A stretch of DNA of 64,000 bases from Caballeronia arvi (GCF_001544695.2 NZ_FCOM02000007.1:186001-250000), one strand, 5' to 3'; numbered from the stretch's first letter, positions 27,192 through 36,562 are shown. Numbers and translations: made by a program. Notes: generated by a model not told the origin, from the letters alone.

Positions 27192-27321
27192 TTCTTCTCG
27201 CCTCCCGTCTGCTCGTCCTTTCAGGTTTTCGACGCCAGCGGTGGCGCGAACACCCGAATTCCCTTTTGCTTTTCGTCTCGATATTTCCAACAATCGATAA
27301 ATCTCCCCACAGGAGCTGAAC
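27192..27321 (+). promoter_or_regulatory. Remaining leuA untranslated leader
   Basis: It contains a leucine-codon-rich stretch in the other frame (27177-27222), a short hairpin CGCCA/TGGCG around 27230-27244, pyrimidine-rich sequence with two TTTT runs, and the leuA ribosome binding site AGGAG at 27311-27315. The region may fold differently depending on translation upstream. Confidence 0.3.
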
Positions 27322-28866
27322 ATGGCAGCAGACAAGTTGATCATTTTCGACACGACCTTGCGCGATGGCGAGCAGTCCCCCGGCGCGTCGATGACGAAGG
27401 AAGAGAAGATCCGCATCGCGAAGCAACTGGAGCGCATGAAGGTCGACATCATCGAAGCGGGTTTTGCCGCCAGCTCGAACGGTGACTTCGACGCGATCAA
27501 CACGATCGCGTCGCTCGTGAAGGACAGCACGGTCTGCTCGCTCGCCCGCGCGAACGACAAGGACATTCAGCGCGCCGCCGACGCGCTCAAGCCCGCGAGC
27601 CAGTTCCGCATCCACACGTTCATCGCCACGTCGGCGCTGCACATGGAAAAGAAGCTGCGCATGACGCCGGAGCAGGTCTACGACCAGGCGCGTCTCGCGG
27701 TGCGGTTCGCGCGCAAGTTCACGGACGACGTCGAATTTTCGCCCGAAGACGGCAGCCGCTCGGATATCGACTTTCTCTGCCGCGTGCTCGAAGGCGTGAT
27801 CGAAGAAGGCGCGCGCACCATCAACATCACCGATACGGTCGGCTACGGAATTCCCGAACACTACGGCAATCTCGTGAAAACGCTGCGCGAGCGCGTGCCC
27901 AATTCCGACAAGGCGATCTGGTCCGTGCACTGCCACGACGACCTCGGCCTGGCGGTGGCGAATTCGCTCGCGGGCGTGCAGATCGGCGGTGCGCGACAGG
28001 TCGAATGCACGATGAACGGTCTCGGCGAGCGCGCCGGCAACACGTCGCTCGAAGAAATCGTGATGGCCGTGAAGACGCGCAAGGATTACTTCGGCCTCGA
28101 TGTCGGCATCGATACGACGCAGATCGTGCCGACCTCGAAGCTCGTTTCGCAGATCACCGGTTTCGTCGTGCAGCCGAACAAGGCGGTCGTCGGCGCGAAT
28201 GCGTTTGCGCATGCGTCGGGCATCCACCAGGACGGCGTGCTGAAGGCGCGCGACACGTACGAAATCATGCGCGCGGAAGATGTGGGCTGGAGCGCGAACA
28301 AGATCGTGCTCGGCAAGCTGTCCGGCCGTAACGCGTTCAAGCAGCGTCTGGAAGAACTGGGCGTGACGCTCGAATCCGAAGCCGATGTGAACGCCGCGTT
28401 CGCGCGCTTCAAGGATCTCGCCGACCGCAAGGCCGAAATCTTCGACGAAGACATCATGCAGATCGTCTCCGAGGAATCCGCCGAGGCACAGGCGAAGGAA
28501 CACTTCCGCTTCGTGTCGATGAAGCAGCATTCGGAAACCGGCGAGCAGCCGCAGGCGAAGGTCGTATTCGCGGTGGAAGGCGCCGAGGTCACGGGCGAGG
28601 CGGGCGGCAATGGCCCGGTCGATGCGACGCTGCACGCGATCGAATCGAAGGTCGAGAGCGGCGCGGAACTCGTGCTGTATTCGGTCAACGCGATCACCAC
28701 CGGCACGCAGGCGCAAGGCGAAGTGACGGTGCGTCTGTCGAAGAGCGGGCGTATCGTGAACGGCGTGGGCACGGACCCGGACATCGTCGCGGCGTCGGCG
28801 AAGGCGTATATCGCCGCGTTGAACAAGCTGCACTCGAAGGTCGAGAAGCTCAATCCGCAGCTTTGA
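27322..28866 (+). CDS. leuA: 2-isopropylmalate synthase
   Basis: First committed step of leucine synthesis: condenses acetyl-CoA with 2-oxoisovalerate. At 514 residues it has the normal long form. The N-terminal TIM-barrel catalytic domain has [19 protein letters not shown] and the metal-binding HASGIHQDG. The C-terminal regulatory domain, about 390-514, ends [22 protein letters not shown] and is the site of leucine feedback in this family. AGGAG precedes the ATG. A terminator follows. It stands alone here, with no ilv, pssA or other leu genes next to it inside the window. Confidence 0.97.
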   Translation: MAADKLIIFDTTLRDGEQSPGASMTKEEKIRIAKQLERMKVDIIEAGFAASSNGDFDAINTIASLVKDSTVCSLARANDKDIQRAADALKPASQFRIHTFIATSALHMEKKLRMTPEQVYDQARLAVRFARKFTDDVEFSPEDGSRSDIDFLCRVLEGVIEEGARTINITDTVGYGIPEHYGNLVKTLRERVPNSDKAIWSVHCHDDLGLAVANSLAGVQIGGARQVECTMNGLGERAGNTSLEEIVMAVKTRKDYFGLDVGIDTTQIVPTSKLVSQITGFVVQPNKAVVGANAFAHASGIHQDGVLKARDTYEIMRAEDVGWSANKIVLGKLSGRNAFKQRLEELGVTLESEADVNAAFARFKDLADRKAEIFDEDIMQIVSEESAEAQAKEHFRFVSMKQHSETGEQPQAKVVFAVEGAEVTGEAGGNGPVDATLHAIESKVESGAELVLYSVNAITTGTQAQGEVTVRLSKSGRIVNGVGTDPDIVAASAKAYIAALNKLHSKVEKLNPQL

Positions 28867-28884
28867 TTCTTTCGCTTCAAACGC

Positions 28885-28913
28885 AAAAAAGCCCTCTTCG
28901 CGAGGGCTTTTTG
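28885..28913. terminator. Bidirectional intrinsic terminator between leuA and the lipoprotein gene
   Basis: GCCCTC (28891-28896) pairs with GAGGGC (28902-28907), with AAAAAA before and a T-run after. It serves leuA and the convergent gene. Confidence 0.9.
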
Positions 28914-28931
28914 CTTGATGCGATACGGCGC

Positions 28932-29447
28932 TCAGAACAGATTGCGCCTGTCGGGATCGTGCAGCGGATCGGGCGTTTTCTGCGTCATCCGCAAGATGCC
29001 CTGATCGTCGAAATAGAAGTTGTACATCAGGTACCAGATGTTCGCTTCCATGTATCGATAAGTCCAGACTTCGCGCTTCATCAGCGGAAAGTAGGACGTC
29101 TCCACCGGCCGGCCGAAGTTCACGAGCACGTCGGCCTTCGTCCACGTACCGATCTGCGCCTTGTAGAGCTCGTTCTCCTCGAGCACCTGCCGCACGTTCA
29201 CGATCCTGCCGGACGCGTCGATATCGGCGGCAGTCGTGAATTCGCCGAGCGGCTGCGTCGGCCACATGAGGCGCTTGCCGCCGTTGGGCAGATCGTAGAC
29301 TTCGCGCGGCGGCCCGAGGCGGGTGGTGATCGTCGATACATCGGCGCCGGTCTGGTAGTTCTGCCACGGCTGCGCGCAGGCCGTGAGCAGCAGTGCGACG
29401 CCTGCGCCGGCGAGCGCGCCGCGCAAGCGATTGAATAGGTACGGCAT
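28932..29447 (-). CDS. Outer-membrane lipoprotein, function unknown
   Basis: A 171-residue lipoprotein: LLLTAC puts the acylated Cys at residue 24, followed by Ala, which favours outer-membrane sorting. The body has two similar alpha/beta segments (TTRLGPPREVYDLPNGGKRLMW and LVNFGRPVETSYFPLMKREVWTY), reminiscent of the SmpA/BamE fold, where a conserved LG.P..V motif is followed by a Trp/Tyr strand. Kinship to BamE is tentative. The start ATG 29445-29447 has GGAGG upstream. It is divergent from the LivK-like gene. Confidence 0.8.
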   Translation of the reverse strand: MPYLFNRLRGALAGAGVALLLTACAQPWQNYQTGADVSTITTRLGPPREVYDLPNGGKRLMWPTQPLGEFTTAADIDASGRIVNVRQVLEENELYKAQIGTWTKADVLVNFGRPVETSYFPLMKREVWTYRYMEANIWYLMYNFYFDDQGILRMTQKTPDPLHDPDRRNLF

Positions 29448-29621
29448 GACAGCCTCCACGTGCTGATTCGTTCGTTGTTTCTGGTGATTTTGACATGGAC
29501 GCGCGATAAAACATTCTCCACGACGTCGCGGCATTCGAGCGGAAGTGTCGGCAATGCCGGACTTGCGCCGCGAGCTCGGTGCGGCCTATGATCCGCGCTT
29601 TCAGCGGATCGGCATAAACCC

Positions 29622-30911
29622 ATGAAGAAAGGAATCGGCGTGCACGCGGCGCGATGGCTGCGCGTTTTGACATCGGCGTGCCTCGTGTGGTCGTGCGCGG
29701 CGAGCGCGGTCGAACTGCCGCCCGTCAAGCTCGCGCTGATCGAAGGCATGTCCGGGCCGTTCGCGAACGCGGGCGCGATGGTCGAGCGCAATCTGCGCTT
29801 CGGCATCGAGCGCGTGAATGCGAACGGCGGCGTGAAGCTCGCCGACGGCATGCATCCGCTGCAACTCGTCGTGCTCGATGGCAAGGGCAGCAGCGAGGCA
29901 ACGCTCGTGCAACTGCGCGCGGCGATCGACGAGAAGATCGGCTTCGTCATGCAGGGCAACAGTTCGGCGGTGGCGGCGGCGCTCGTCGCGGCGATCGACA
30001 AGCAGAACGCGCGCGAACCGGAGCGGCGCGTGCTGTTTCTGAACTATTCCGCCGACGATCCCGCGCTCACGAACGACGCGTGCAGCTTCTGGCATTTTCG
30101 CTTCGACGCCCACGCCGGCATGCGCATGGACGCGCTCGCCGATGCGCTCCAGGACGATCGCGCGGTGAAGAAGGTCTATCTGCTGAATCAGGACTACAGT
30201 TTCGGCCACGACGTGAGCCGCCAGGCGCAGCGCGCGCTGAAGGAGCGGCGGCCCGATATCGCGATCGCCGGTGATGAGTTTCATCCGATCGGACGCGTGA
30301 AGGATTTCGCGCCGTACATCGCGAAAATTCGCGCGAGCGGCGCGGACGCGGTCATCACCGGAAACTGGGGCAACGATCTGACGCTGCTCGTTAAGGCGGC
30401 GCGCGAGCAGGGGCTCGACACCAAGTTCTACACGTTCTACGGCAACAGCCTCGGCGCGCCGGCGGCGCTCGGCGATGCGGGCGTAAAGCGCGTGATTGCG
30501 GTCGCGGACTGGCATCCGAACGCGGGCGGTGCAGCGTCGGACGCGTATTACCGCGCGTTTCGCGCGCGCTATCCCTCCGCGGCCGACGACTACCTCGTGC
30601 TGCGCATGCCGCTGATGATCGAGATGCTCGCCGCGGCGATGACGCGCGCCGGCAGCGCGGACCCGCTCGCCGTGGCGCGTGCGCTGGAAGGCATGAAGTT
30701 CGACGGCGAATCCTTCCAAACGTTGACGATGCGCGCCGACGATCATCAGGTGATCCAGCCCCTTTATGTGATGGAAATGGACAAGGCGGGCACGAAGGGC
30801 GTGCGCTTCGACAACGAAGGCTCTGGCTACGGCTTTCGCACGCTGCTCGCCGTTCCGGCCGAGAAGACCGCCCAGCCGACGACCTGCAGGATGACGCGTC
30901 CGGCACGCTAG
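29622..30911 (+). CDS. LivK-like periplasmic amino-acid binding protein (orphan)
   Basis: A 429-residue exported protein of the Peripla_BP_6 (branched-chain amino-acid receptor) family. The signal peptide ends near CAASA. The lobe-1 start VKLALIEGMSGPFANAGAMVERNLR, the VMQGNSSAVAAA loop and VYLLNQDYSFGHD are typical. No permease or ATPase genes are next to it, so it must either share another transporter or serve another sensing role. It starts at ATG 29622 (MKKGIG). The rpsO gene follows from its own promoter. The substrate cannot be told from the sequence. Confidence 0.85.
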   Translation: MKKGIGVHAARWLRVLTSACLVWSCAASAVELPPVKLALIEGMSGPFANAGAMVERNLRFGIERVNANGGVKLADGMHPLQLVVLDGKGSSEATLVQLRAAIDEKIGFVMQGNSSAVAAALVAAIDKQNAREPERRVLFLNYSADDPALTNDACSFWHFRFDAHAGMRMDALADALQDDRAVKKVYLLNQDYSFGHDVSRQAQRALKERRPDIAIAGDEFHPIGRVKDFAPYIAKIRASGADAVITGNWGNDLTLLVKAAREQGLDTKFYTFYGNSLGAPAALGDAGVKRVIAVADWHPNAGGAASDAYYRAFRARYPSAADDYLVLRMPLMIEMLAAAMTRAGSADPLAVARALEGMKFDGESFQTLTMRADDHQVIQPLYVMEMDKAGTKGVRFDNEGSGYGFRTLLAVPAEKTAQPTTCRMTRPAR

Positions 30912-30946
30912 CCGGGAAACCGGGTCTTTGCCGACGCACCGTGTGC

Positions 30947-30952
30947 TATACT
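30947..30952 (+). promoter_or_regulatory. rpsO promoter minus-10
   Basis: TATACT lies 104 bases before the rpsO ATG in the short gap after the binding-protein stop. The region 16-17 bases upstream is T-rich (TCTTTG) but not consensus. Confidence 0.5.
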
Positions 30953-31055
30953 CCACGCTTCGTCTTCGGCTTGTCCGTTGCGAAAACCTGAAATGGAAAC
31001 CTCCACGGCACGGCCTTTCTTCCGTGACCGCCTGTCTGTATCAAAGGAAAAGCAA

Positions 31056-31325
31056 ATGTCCGTAGCAGAAATCAAGAAGTCCGACATCGTCGCAGAACAC
31101 GCGCGCGGCGCCAACGACACCGGCTCCCCTGAAGTGCAAGTCGCACTGCTCACGAGCCGCATCAACGAACTGACCGTCCACTTCAAGTCGCACTCGAAGG
31201 ATCACCACAGCCGCCGCGGCCTGCTGCGCATGGTGAGCCGCCGTCGCAAGCTGCTCGACTACCTGAAGGGCAAGGATGCGGATCGTTATCGCTCGCTGAT
31301 CGAAAAGCTGGGTCTGCGCAAGTAA
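31056..31325 (+). CDS. rpsO: 30S ribosomal protein S15
   Basis: An 89-residue primary 16S rRNA binding protein of the central domain. The family blocks [31 protein letters not shown] and [10 protein letters not shown] are intact. ATG 31056 has AAAGGA upstream. The frame runs further back to 30978 but only through leader sequence. In E. coli, S15 represses its own translation by trapping a leader pseudoknot; I cannot confirm one here. Linkage to pnp is the classical arrangement. Confidence 0.98.
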   Translation: MSVAEIKKSDIVAEHARGANDTGSPEVQVALLTSRINELTVHFKSHSKDHHSRRGLLRMVSRRRKLLDYLKGKDADRYRSLIEKLGLRK

Positions 31326-31352
31326 TTGGCGTCAAACGGCTGCCGTTAAACG

Positions 31353-31395
31353 AAGTGCCTGTGTCAGTCCGCTGATACAGGCACTTTTGTTTTTG
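31353..31395 (+). terminator. Intrinsic terminator between rpsO and pnp
   Basis: A stem of about 15 pairs starts at 31353 (AAGTGCCTGT) and closes with ACAGGCACTT ending 31386, with one G-U pair inside, then T-runs. It suggests that pnp is at least partly expressed from its own promoter. Confidence 0.9.
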
Positions 31396-31472
31396 TGCGT
31401 TTCGGCAGTGAAGTGGTGCCCGATGGCGTTTCCGCAGTCACGGCGACGTAGTCGGCAGTTTCAGCGGTTCAG

Positions 31473-31613
31473 TTGCTTCATTTTGCTTCAGTTGCTTTAC
31501 CCGGATGCATCATCCGGCTCGACACCCGGTCCCGGCCTCGCGGCAGAGCTTTGTGTCATTCCATCGCGGCGTAGGCCGCGCGCACGTCGGGCAAGCCCCG
31601 CGCTGGAATGGCA
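31473..31613 (+). promoter_or_regulatory. Structured pnp leader
   Basis: Three copies of TTGCTTCA/TTGCTTTA start at 31473, 31483 and 31492. A seven-pair hairpin CCGGATG/CATCCGG lies at 31501-31517. A long stem joins TGTCATTCCA (31554-31563) to TGGAATGGCA (31604-31613), ten pairs with one G-U, around an inner GCGGC/GCCGC hairpin. In E. coli, the pnp leader is cut by RNase III in such a stem to allow autoregulation; the same role here is inference. No gene is visible in 31326-31694. Confidence 0.5.
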
Positions 31614-31694
31614 TATCACACCTCTCAAGCGTGGCTCGCGACCGCCCAAGCCAGCGCCAATGGGCCGGCGCGGCGCAACGTAGAAGGAGTCACA

Positions 31695-33833
31695 ATGTTC
31701 AATAAAATCGTCAAAGAATTTAAGTGGGGACAGCACAATGTCCGCCTCGAAACGGGCGAAATCGCGCGTCAGGCAAGCGGCGCGGTCATCGTCGATGTCG
31801 AAGATACCGTCGTGCTCGCCACAGTCGTCGGCGCGAAGACCGCCAAGCCGGGCCAGGACTTCTTCCCGCTGACCGTCGACTACCTCGAAAAGACCTACGC
31901 CGCAGGCAAGATTCCGGGCGGCTTCTTCCGTCGCGAAGGCCGTCCGTCGGAAGGCGAGACGCTGATCTCGCGTCTGATCGACCGCCCGCTGCGCCCGCTT
32001 TTCCCGGAAGGCTTCTATAACGAAGTGCAGGTCGTGATCCACGTCCTGTCGCTGAATCCTGAGATTCCCGCGGACATCCCGGCGCTGATCGGCGCATCGG
32101 CGGCGCTGGCCGTGTCCGGTCTGCCGTTCAACGGTCCGGTCGGCGCGGCGCGCGTCGCCTATCTGAACAACGAGTACGTGCTGAACCCGACGCGTGCGCA
32201 GATGAAGGAATCGGCGCTCGATCTCGTCGTCGCGGGCACGGAACGCGCGGTGCTGATGGTGGAATCGGAAGCGCAGCAGCTTTCCGAAGAAGTGATGCTC
32301 GGCGCGGTCGTCTACGGCCACGAGCAGATGCAGAAGGCCATCGACGCGATCCACGAACTCGTGCGCGAGGGCGGCAAGCCCGAATGGGACTGGCAGCCGG
32401 CGCCGAAGAACGAAGCGCTGATTTCGCGCGTCTCGGCAATCGCCCAGTCGGAACTCGAAGCGGCTTATCAACTGCGCAACAAGTCGGCGCGCTCGGCCAA
32501 GCTGAAGGAAGTGTACGCGGCGACGTCGGCGAAGCTGGAAGAAGAAGCCGCAGCGGGCGGCACGGTCTCCGCCGACAAGGCAACGGTCGGCAACGTGCTG
32601 TTCGACATCGAAGCGAAGATCGTCCGTACGCAGATCCTGAACGGCGAGCCGCGCATCGACGGCCGCGACACGCGCACCGTGCGTCCGATCGAAATCCGCA
32701 CGGGCGTTCTGCCGCGCACGCACGGCTCGGCGCTCTTCACGCGCGGCGAGACGCAGGCGCTGGTCGTGGCGACGCTGGGCACGAAGGGCGACGAGCAGAA
32801 CATCGACGCGCTCGAAGGCGAATATCGCGAGCGCTTCATGCTTCACTACAACATGCCGCCGTTCGCGACGGGCGAGACCGGCCGCGTCGGCTCGCCGAAG
32901 CGTCGTGAAATCGGCCACGGCCGTCTGGCCAAGCGCGCGCTCGTCGCGTGCCTGCCGAGCGCCGACGAATTCGGCTACTCGATCCGCGTCGTGTCGGAAA
33001 TCACGGAATCGAACGGTTCGTCGTCGATGGCTTCGGTCTGCGGCGGCTGTCTCGCGCTGATGGACGCCGGTGTGCCGATGAAGGCGCACGTCGCGGGCAT
33101 CGCGATGGGCCTGATCCTCGAAGGCAACAAGTTCGCGGTTCTGACCGACATCCTCGGCGACGAAGATCACCTCGGCGACATGGACTTCAAGGTGGCCGGC
33201 ACGGCGCAAGGCGTCACGGCGCTGCAGATGGACATCAAGATCCAGGGCATCACGAAGGAAATCATGCAGGTCGCGCTCGCGCAGGCGAAGGAAGGCCGCA
33301 TGCACATCCTCGGCAAGATGACCGCCGCGGTGCCGCACACGAACACGGAACTGTCCGACTACGCGCCGCGCATGATCACCATCAAGATCAATCCGGAGAA
33401 GATCCGCGACGTGATCGGCAAGGGCGGTTCGGTGATCCGCGCGCTGACGGAAGAGACCGGCACGACCATCGACATTTCGGACGACGGCGTCGTCACCATC
33501 GCGAGCACGTCGAGCGAAGGCATGGCCGAAGCGAAGAAGCGCATCGAGAACATCACGGCGGAAGTGGAAGTCGGCCAGATCTACGAAGGCCCGGTGCTCA
33601 AGCTGCTCGACTTCGGCGCGATCGTGAACATCCTGCCGGGCAAGGACGGTCTGCTGCACATCTCGGAGATCGTCAACGAGCGCGTGAAGGACATCAACGA
33701 CTACCTGAAGGAAGGCCAGATCGTGAAGGTCAAGGTCATTCAGACGGACGAAAAGGGCCGTGTGCGACTGTCGGCGAAGGCACTTTTGAACGAAGGCGCG
33801 CAACAGGCGGAACCCACGCACCCGCAGCAGTAA
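31695..33833 (+). CDS. pnp: Polyribonucleotide nucleotidyltransferase (PNPase)
   Basis: A 712-residue phosphorolytic 3'-5' exoribonuclease and degradosome component. Two RNase PH domains flank a helical domain. The KH domain is near residues 555-620 ([16 protein letters not shown]) and the S1 domain near 622-690 ([20 protein letters not shown] and GLLHISEI). The start [12 protein letters not shown] at ATG 31695 has GAAGGAG upstream; the open frame from 31608 is leader. It is transcribed behind the terminator that follows rpsO. Confidence 0.98.
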   Translation: MFNKIVKEFKWGQHNVRLETGEIARQASGAVIVDVEDTVVLATVVGAKTAKPGQDFFPLTVDYLEKTYAAGKIPGGFFRREGRPSEGETLISRLIDRPLRPLFPEGFYNEVQVVIHVLSLNPEIPADIPALIGASAALAVSGLPFNGPVGAARVAYLNNEYVLNPTRAQMKESALDLVVAGTERAVLMVESEAQQLSEEVMLGAVVYGHEQMQKAIDAIHELVREGGKPEWDWQPAPKNEALISRVSAIAQSELEAAYQLRNKSARSAKLKEVYAATSAKLEEEAAAGGTVSADKATVGNVLFDIEAKIVRTQILNGEPRIDGRDTRTVRPIEIRTGVLPRTHGSALFTRGETQALVVATLGTKGDEQNIDALEGEYRERFMLHYNMPPFATGETGRVGSPKRREIGHGRLAKRALVACLPSADEFGYSIRVVSEITESNGSSSMASVCGGCLALMDAGVPMKAHVAGIAMGLILEGNKFAVLTDILGDEDHLGDMDFKVAGTAQGVTALQMDIKIQGITKEIMQVALAQAKEGRMHILGKMTAAVPHTNTELSDYAPRMITIKINPEKIRDVIGKGGSVIRALTEETGTTIDISDDGVVTIASTSSEGMAEAKKRIENITAEVEVGQIYEGPVLKLLDFGAIVNILPGKDGLLHISEIVNERVKDINDYLKEGQIVKVKVIQTDEKGRVRLSAKALLNEGAQQAEPTHPQQ

Positions 33834-33848
33834 TGCGGTAATGTGTAG

Positions 33849-33880
33849 ACGGCCGGCCGCGGATGCGAGCCGGCCGTTTT
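33849..33880 (+). terminator. Intrinsic terminator after pnp
   Basis: Nine-pair stem ACGGCCGGC (33849-33857) with GCCGGCCGT (33869-33877), followed by a short T-run. Confidence 0.85.
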
Positions 33881-33887
33881 CATGTAT

Positions 33888-33921
33888 GACGCATCGGACG
33901 CTATGCATTGTCCGATGCGTC
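33888..33921. repeat. Perfect 12-base inverted repeat between pnp and the quinone oxidoreductase gene
   Basis: GACGCATCGGAC (33888-33899) and GTCCGATGCGTC (33910-33921) are exact reverse complements around a ten-base spacer. No T-run follows. It may be a second, Rho-type stop for pnp or an operator for the next gene, which starts 100 bases later. Confidence 0.75.
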
Positions 33922-34021
33922 GTCGGACCCGATGGCAGTGTGGAGCGCGGATTGCTTTGACGCGCGCGCAGTGCCATCCGGTTCGGATGCACACTCAGTC
34001 TGATCGGCACAGGGAGAAGTC

Positions 34022-35038
34022 ATGAAGGCCATCGAAATCACCGAGTTTGGCGCACCCGAAGTCCTGAAGCTGGGCGAGCGGCCGACCCCGGCGCCGGGCA
34101 AATGCGAGGTCCTCATCAAGGTGACGGCGTCCGGCGTGAACCGGCCGGACGTGTTCCAGCGCAAGGGCGCCTACGCGCCGCCGCCGGGGGCGTCCGATCT
34201 GCCGGGGCTGGAGGTGGCGGGTGAAATCGTCGATGGCGATTTCGATCCGAAGCACAATCCGTTCGGCCTGAAAAAAGGCGATCGCGTGTGCGCGCTGCTC
34301 GCTGGCGGCGGTTATGCCGAGTACGCGGTCGCGCCGCTCGAGCAATGCCTTCCGGTGCCGAAGGGTTTGTCGGATATCGAAGCGGCATCGTTGCCGGAAA
34401 CGTTCTTCACCGTGTGGAGCAATGTCTTCGAGCGCGGCCAGTTGGGTTCGGGCGAAAACGGCGCAGAAGAAACGCTGCTCGTGCAGGGCGGATCGAGCGG
34501 TATCGGCGTGACGGCGATTCAGATCGCGCGTGCGCTCGGCTATCGCGTGTTCGCCACCGCCGGCACCGACGAAAAGTGCCGCGCATGCGAAGCGCTCGGT
34601 GCGGAGCGCGCGATCAACTACAAGACGGAAGATTTCGTCGAAGTGGTGAAGTCACTGACGAACGATCGTGGCGTCGACGTGATTCTCGACATGGTCGCAG
34701 GCGATTATCTCCAGCGCGAGCTCAAGGCGCTGGCCGATGGCGGGCGCATCTGCGTGATCGCTTTGCTGGGCGGCGCGAAGGCGGAGATCAATCTCAACGA
34801 CGTGCTGCGTCGACGTCTCGTCATCACCGGTTCCACACTGCGTCCGCGTCCCGTCGCATTCAAGGCGAAGCTCGCGGCCAGGCTCAAGGAACGTGTCTGG
34901 CCGGAGGTCGAAGCGGGACGCATCAAGCCGGTCATCCATCAGGTGTTCCCCGCTGCGGAAGCCGCTGCCGCGCATGCGCTCATGGAGAGCAGCACGCACG
35001 TCGGCAAGATCGTGCTCGACTGGCGCGAGAACGCGTGA
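34022..35038 (+). CDS. NAD(P)H quinone oxidoreductase, MDR superfamily
   Basis: A 338-residue zinc-free medium-chain dehydrogenase/reductase of the PIG3/QOR type. The N-terminal GroES-like domain includes VTASGVNRPDVFQRKGAY, and a Rossmann domain has VQGGSSGIGVTAIQIARALG. Zinc-binding cysteines of alcohol dehydrogenases are lacking. The probable reaction is NADPH-dependent quinone reduction, perhaps detoxifying. GGGAGA precedes the ATG. It lies between pnp and tpiA, a placement common in Burkholderia relatives. Confidence 0.9.
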   Translation: MKAIEITEFGAPEVLKLGERPTPAPGKCEVLIKVTASGVNRPDVFQRKGAYAPPPGASDLPGLEVAGEIVDGDFDPKHNPFGLKKGDRVCALLAGGGYAEYAVAPLEQCLPVPKGLSDIEAASLPETFFTVWSNVFERGQLGSGENGAEETLLVQGGSSGIGVTAIQIARALGYRVFATAGTDEKCRACEALGAERAINYKTEDFVEVVKSLTNDRGVDVILDMVAGDYLQRELKALADGGRICVIALLGGAKAEINLNDVLRRRLVITGSTLRPRPVAFKAKLAARLKERVWPEVEAGRIKPVIHQVFPAAEAAAAHALMESSTHVGKIVLDWRENA

Positions 35039-35086
35039 TCTTTTCGAAGAGTCGCGGGTTCAGCGTTGCGGTCCGCTTTTGGCGGT

Positions 35087-35116
35087 TTGACCGGGTTCGT
35101 CTTAACACAGTAAAAT
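35087..35116 (+). promoter_or_regulatory. Sigma-70 promoter for tpiA-secG
   Basis: TTGACC at 35087-35092 and TAAAAT at 35111-35116, spaced 18 bases, lie in the 167-base gap before tpiA. Confidence 0.7.
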
Positions 35117-35205
35117 CGCCTGTTTTGCAGGCAGATTGCAGTTCGTAGCGGATTCATTCCTATAACAGGGCGGCTCATCGAAGCTGCCGGCGACTGACGA
35201 GACTT

Positions 35206-35979
35206 ATGTCCAGAGAACGAGCGAAACTGGTGGTGGGCAACTGGAAGATGCACGGACGCATCGGTGACAACGCGGCCTTGCTGACCGAAGTTGCCGCAGG
35301 TGCATCAGCTTTGCAAAAGGGCGTGCGCGTCGGTGTGTGCGTGCCGTGCCCTTATCTCGCACAATCGCAGGCGCTTCTCGCGGGCTCGGTCGTGCAGTGG
35401 GGCATTCAGGACGTGTCGGCGCATACGGGCGGCGCGTTTACCGGCGAAGTCGCGGCCGAAATGGCAGCAGACTTCGGCGTGACGTACGCGATCGTCGGGC
35501 ATTCGGAGCGACGCGCGTATCATCGCGAAAGTCCGGAGCTCGTCGCGGAGAAGGCAAAGCGCGCGATCGAGGCGGGTCTCACGCCGATCGTCTGCGTTGG
35601 CGAAACGCTCGAGGAACGCGAGGCCGGCAAGACGGAGCAGGTCATCGGCACGCAACTCGACGCCGTGCTGCTTTCGCTGACGGAAGCGCAGGCCGCAGGC
35701 ATCGTGGTGGCGTACGAGCCGGTCTGGGCGATCGGCACGGGCAAGACCGCGCGGCCGCTGCAGGCACAGGACGTTCACGCATTTCTGCGCCGCAAGCTGC
35801 TGGAGAAGGGCGCATCGGTGGCGAATGTGCCGCTCTTGTACGGTGGCAGCGTGAAGCCCGAAAATGCGGAAGAACTGTTCGGGCAAAAGGACATCGACGG
35901 CGGGCTGATCGGCGGCGCGTCGCTGAAGTCGAAGGATTTTCTGGCGATCTGCCGGGCCGCGCAAACCGTGTTGCATTGA
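35206..35979 (+). CDS. tpiA: Triosephosphate isomerase
   Basis: Interconverts dihydroxyacetone phosphate and glyceraldehyde-3-phosphate. The 257-residue barrel has all catalytic residues: Asn-12 and Lys-14 in GNWKMHG, His-99 in GHSERR, and Glu-171 in AYEPVWAIGTG. The phosphate-binding GGSVKPEN is also present. The ATG at 35206 gives a short basic lead before KLVVGNWK. It is followed 87 bases later by secG, the usual tpiA-secG pairing. Confidence 0.97.
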   Translation: MSRERAKLVVGNWKMHGRIGDNAALLTEVAAGASALQKGVRVGVCVPCPYLAQSQALLAGSVVQWGIQDVSAHTGGAFTGEVAAEMAADFGVTYAIVGHSERRAYHRESPELVAEKAKRAIEAGLTPIVCVGETLEEREAGKTEQVIGTQLDAVLLSLTEAQAAGIVVAYEPVWAIGTGKTARPLQAQDVHAFLRRKLLEKGASVANVPLLYGGSVKPENAEELFGQKDIDGGLIGGASLKSKDFLAICRAAQTVLH

Positions 35980-36066
35980 GCATCGAACGGCGAGCGGGCA
36001 GGGCAGGCGCAAGACCCATTGCGACACGAAGGTGTCACGGAAACATCAGGAACCAGGTGAGTTGAA

Positions 36067-36435
36067 ATGCTGTATTTGAAGACATTGATTATCGTCGTTC
36101 AGTTGTTGTCGGCGCTGGGCGTCATCGGCCTCGTGCTGCTTCAACACGGCAAGGGCGCGGACATGGGCGCGGCGTTCGGCAGCGGTGCATCGGGCAGTCT
36201 CTTCGGTGCGACGGGCTCTGCCAACTTTCTGTCGCGTACCACGGCGGTTCTGGCCGCGGTCTTTTTCGTCACGACGCTCACGCTGACTTACCTCGGCAGC
36301 TACAAGCCGCAAACTTCGGCCGGCGTGCTCGGCGGTGCGGCTCCAGTACCGGCATCGGCGGCGGCTTCAGCGACTTCGGCACCCGCATCGGCACCGGTCG
36401 CATCGTCCGCGCCGGGCTCCGATGTGCCCAAATAA
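36067..36435 (+). CDS. secG: Preprotein translocase subunit SecG
   Basis: Small subunit of the SecYEG channel, 122 residues. Two membrane helices lie at about 3-22 and 55-75, joined by the conserved GKGADMGAAFGSGASGSLFG loop. The C-terminal 40 residues are Ala/Pro/Ser-rich and probably disordered, longer than in E. coli. The start is ATG 36067 with AGGTGAGTTG upstream. It is followed by the promoter and gene of tRNA-Leu. Confidence 0.95.
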   Translation: MLYLKTLIIVVQLLSALGVIGLVLLQHGKGADMGAAFGSGASGSLFGATGSANFLSRTTAVLAAVFFVTTLTLTYLGSYKPQTSAGVLGGAAPVPASAAASATSAPASAPVASSAPGSDVPK

Positions 36436-36474
36436 CGACGAGACGAATTTTTCGCATAATTTGCATTTTGTGCG

Positions 36475-36503
36475 TTGAACAATTCGTAGGGCCCAGTTAT
36501 AAT
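36475..36503 (+). promoter_or_regulatory. Sigma-70 promoter for tRNA-Leu
   Basis: TTGAAC at 36475-36480 and a perfect TATAAT at 36498-36503 are 17 bases apart, about 60 bases before the tRNA. Confidence 0.85.
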
Positions 36504-36562
36504 TCAAGTCTTGAAGCGATTCGCGGCAATTAAGAAGTAGTTTTCCCGGATTGCAGTACAGT

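Noticed and set aside
27089..27319. 76-codon TTG-started frame ending just before leuA
   Set aside because: Third-position base use is mixed, unlike genes here, and there is no ribosome binding site. Kept only as an alternative in the leuA leader finding.
26953..29673. Open frame of 906 codons on the minus strand
   Set aside because: Antisense to leuA and the terminators around it; composition is Arg/Ala/Asp-skewed with no domain.
31497..34010. Open frame of 837 codons on the minus strand
   Set aside because: Antisense to pnp over its full length; shadow of codon bias.
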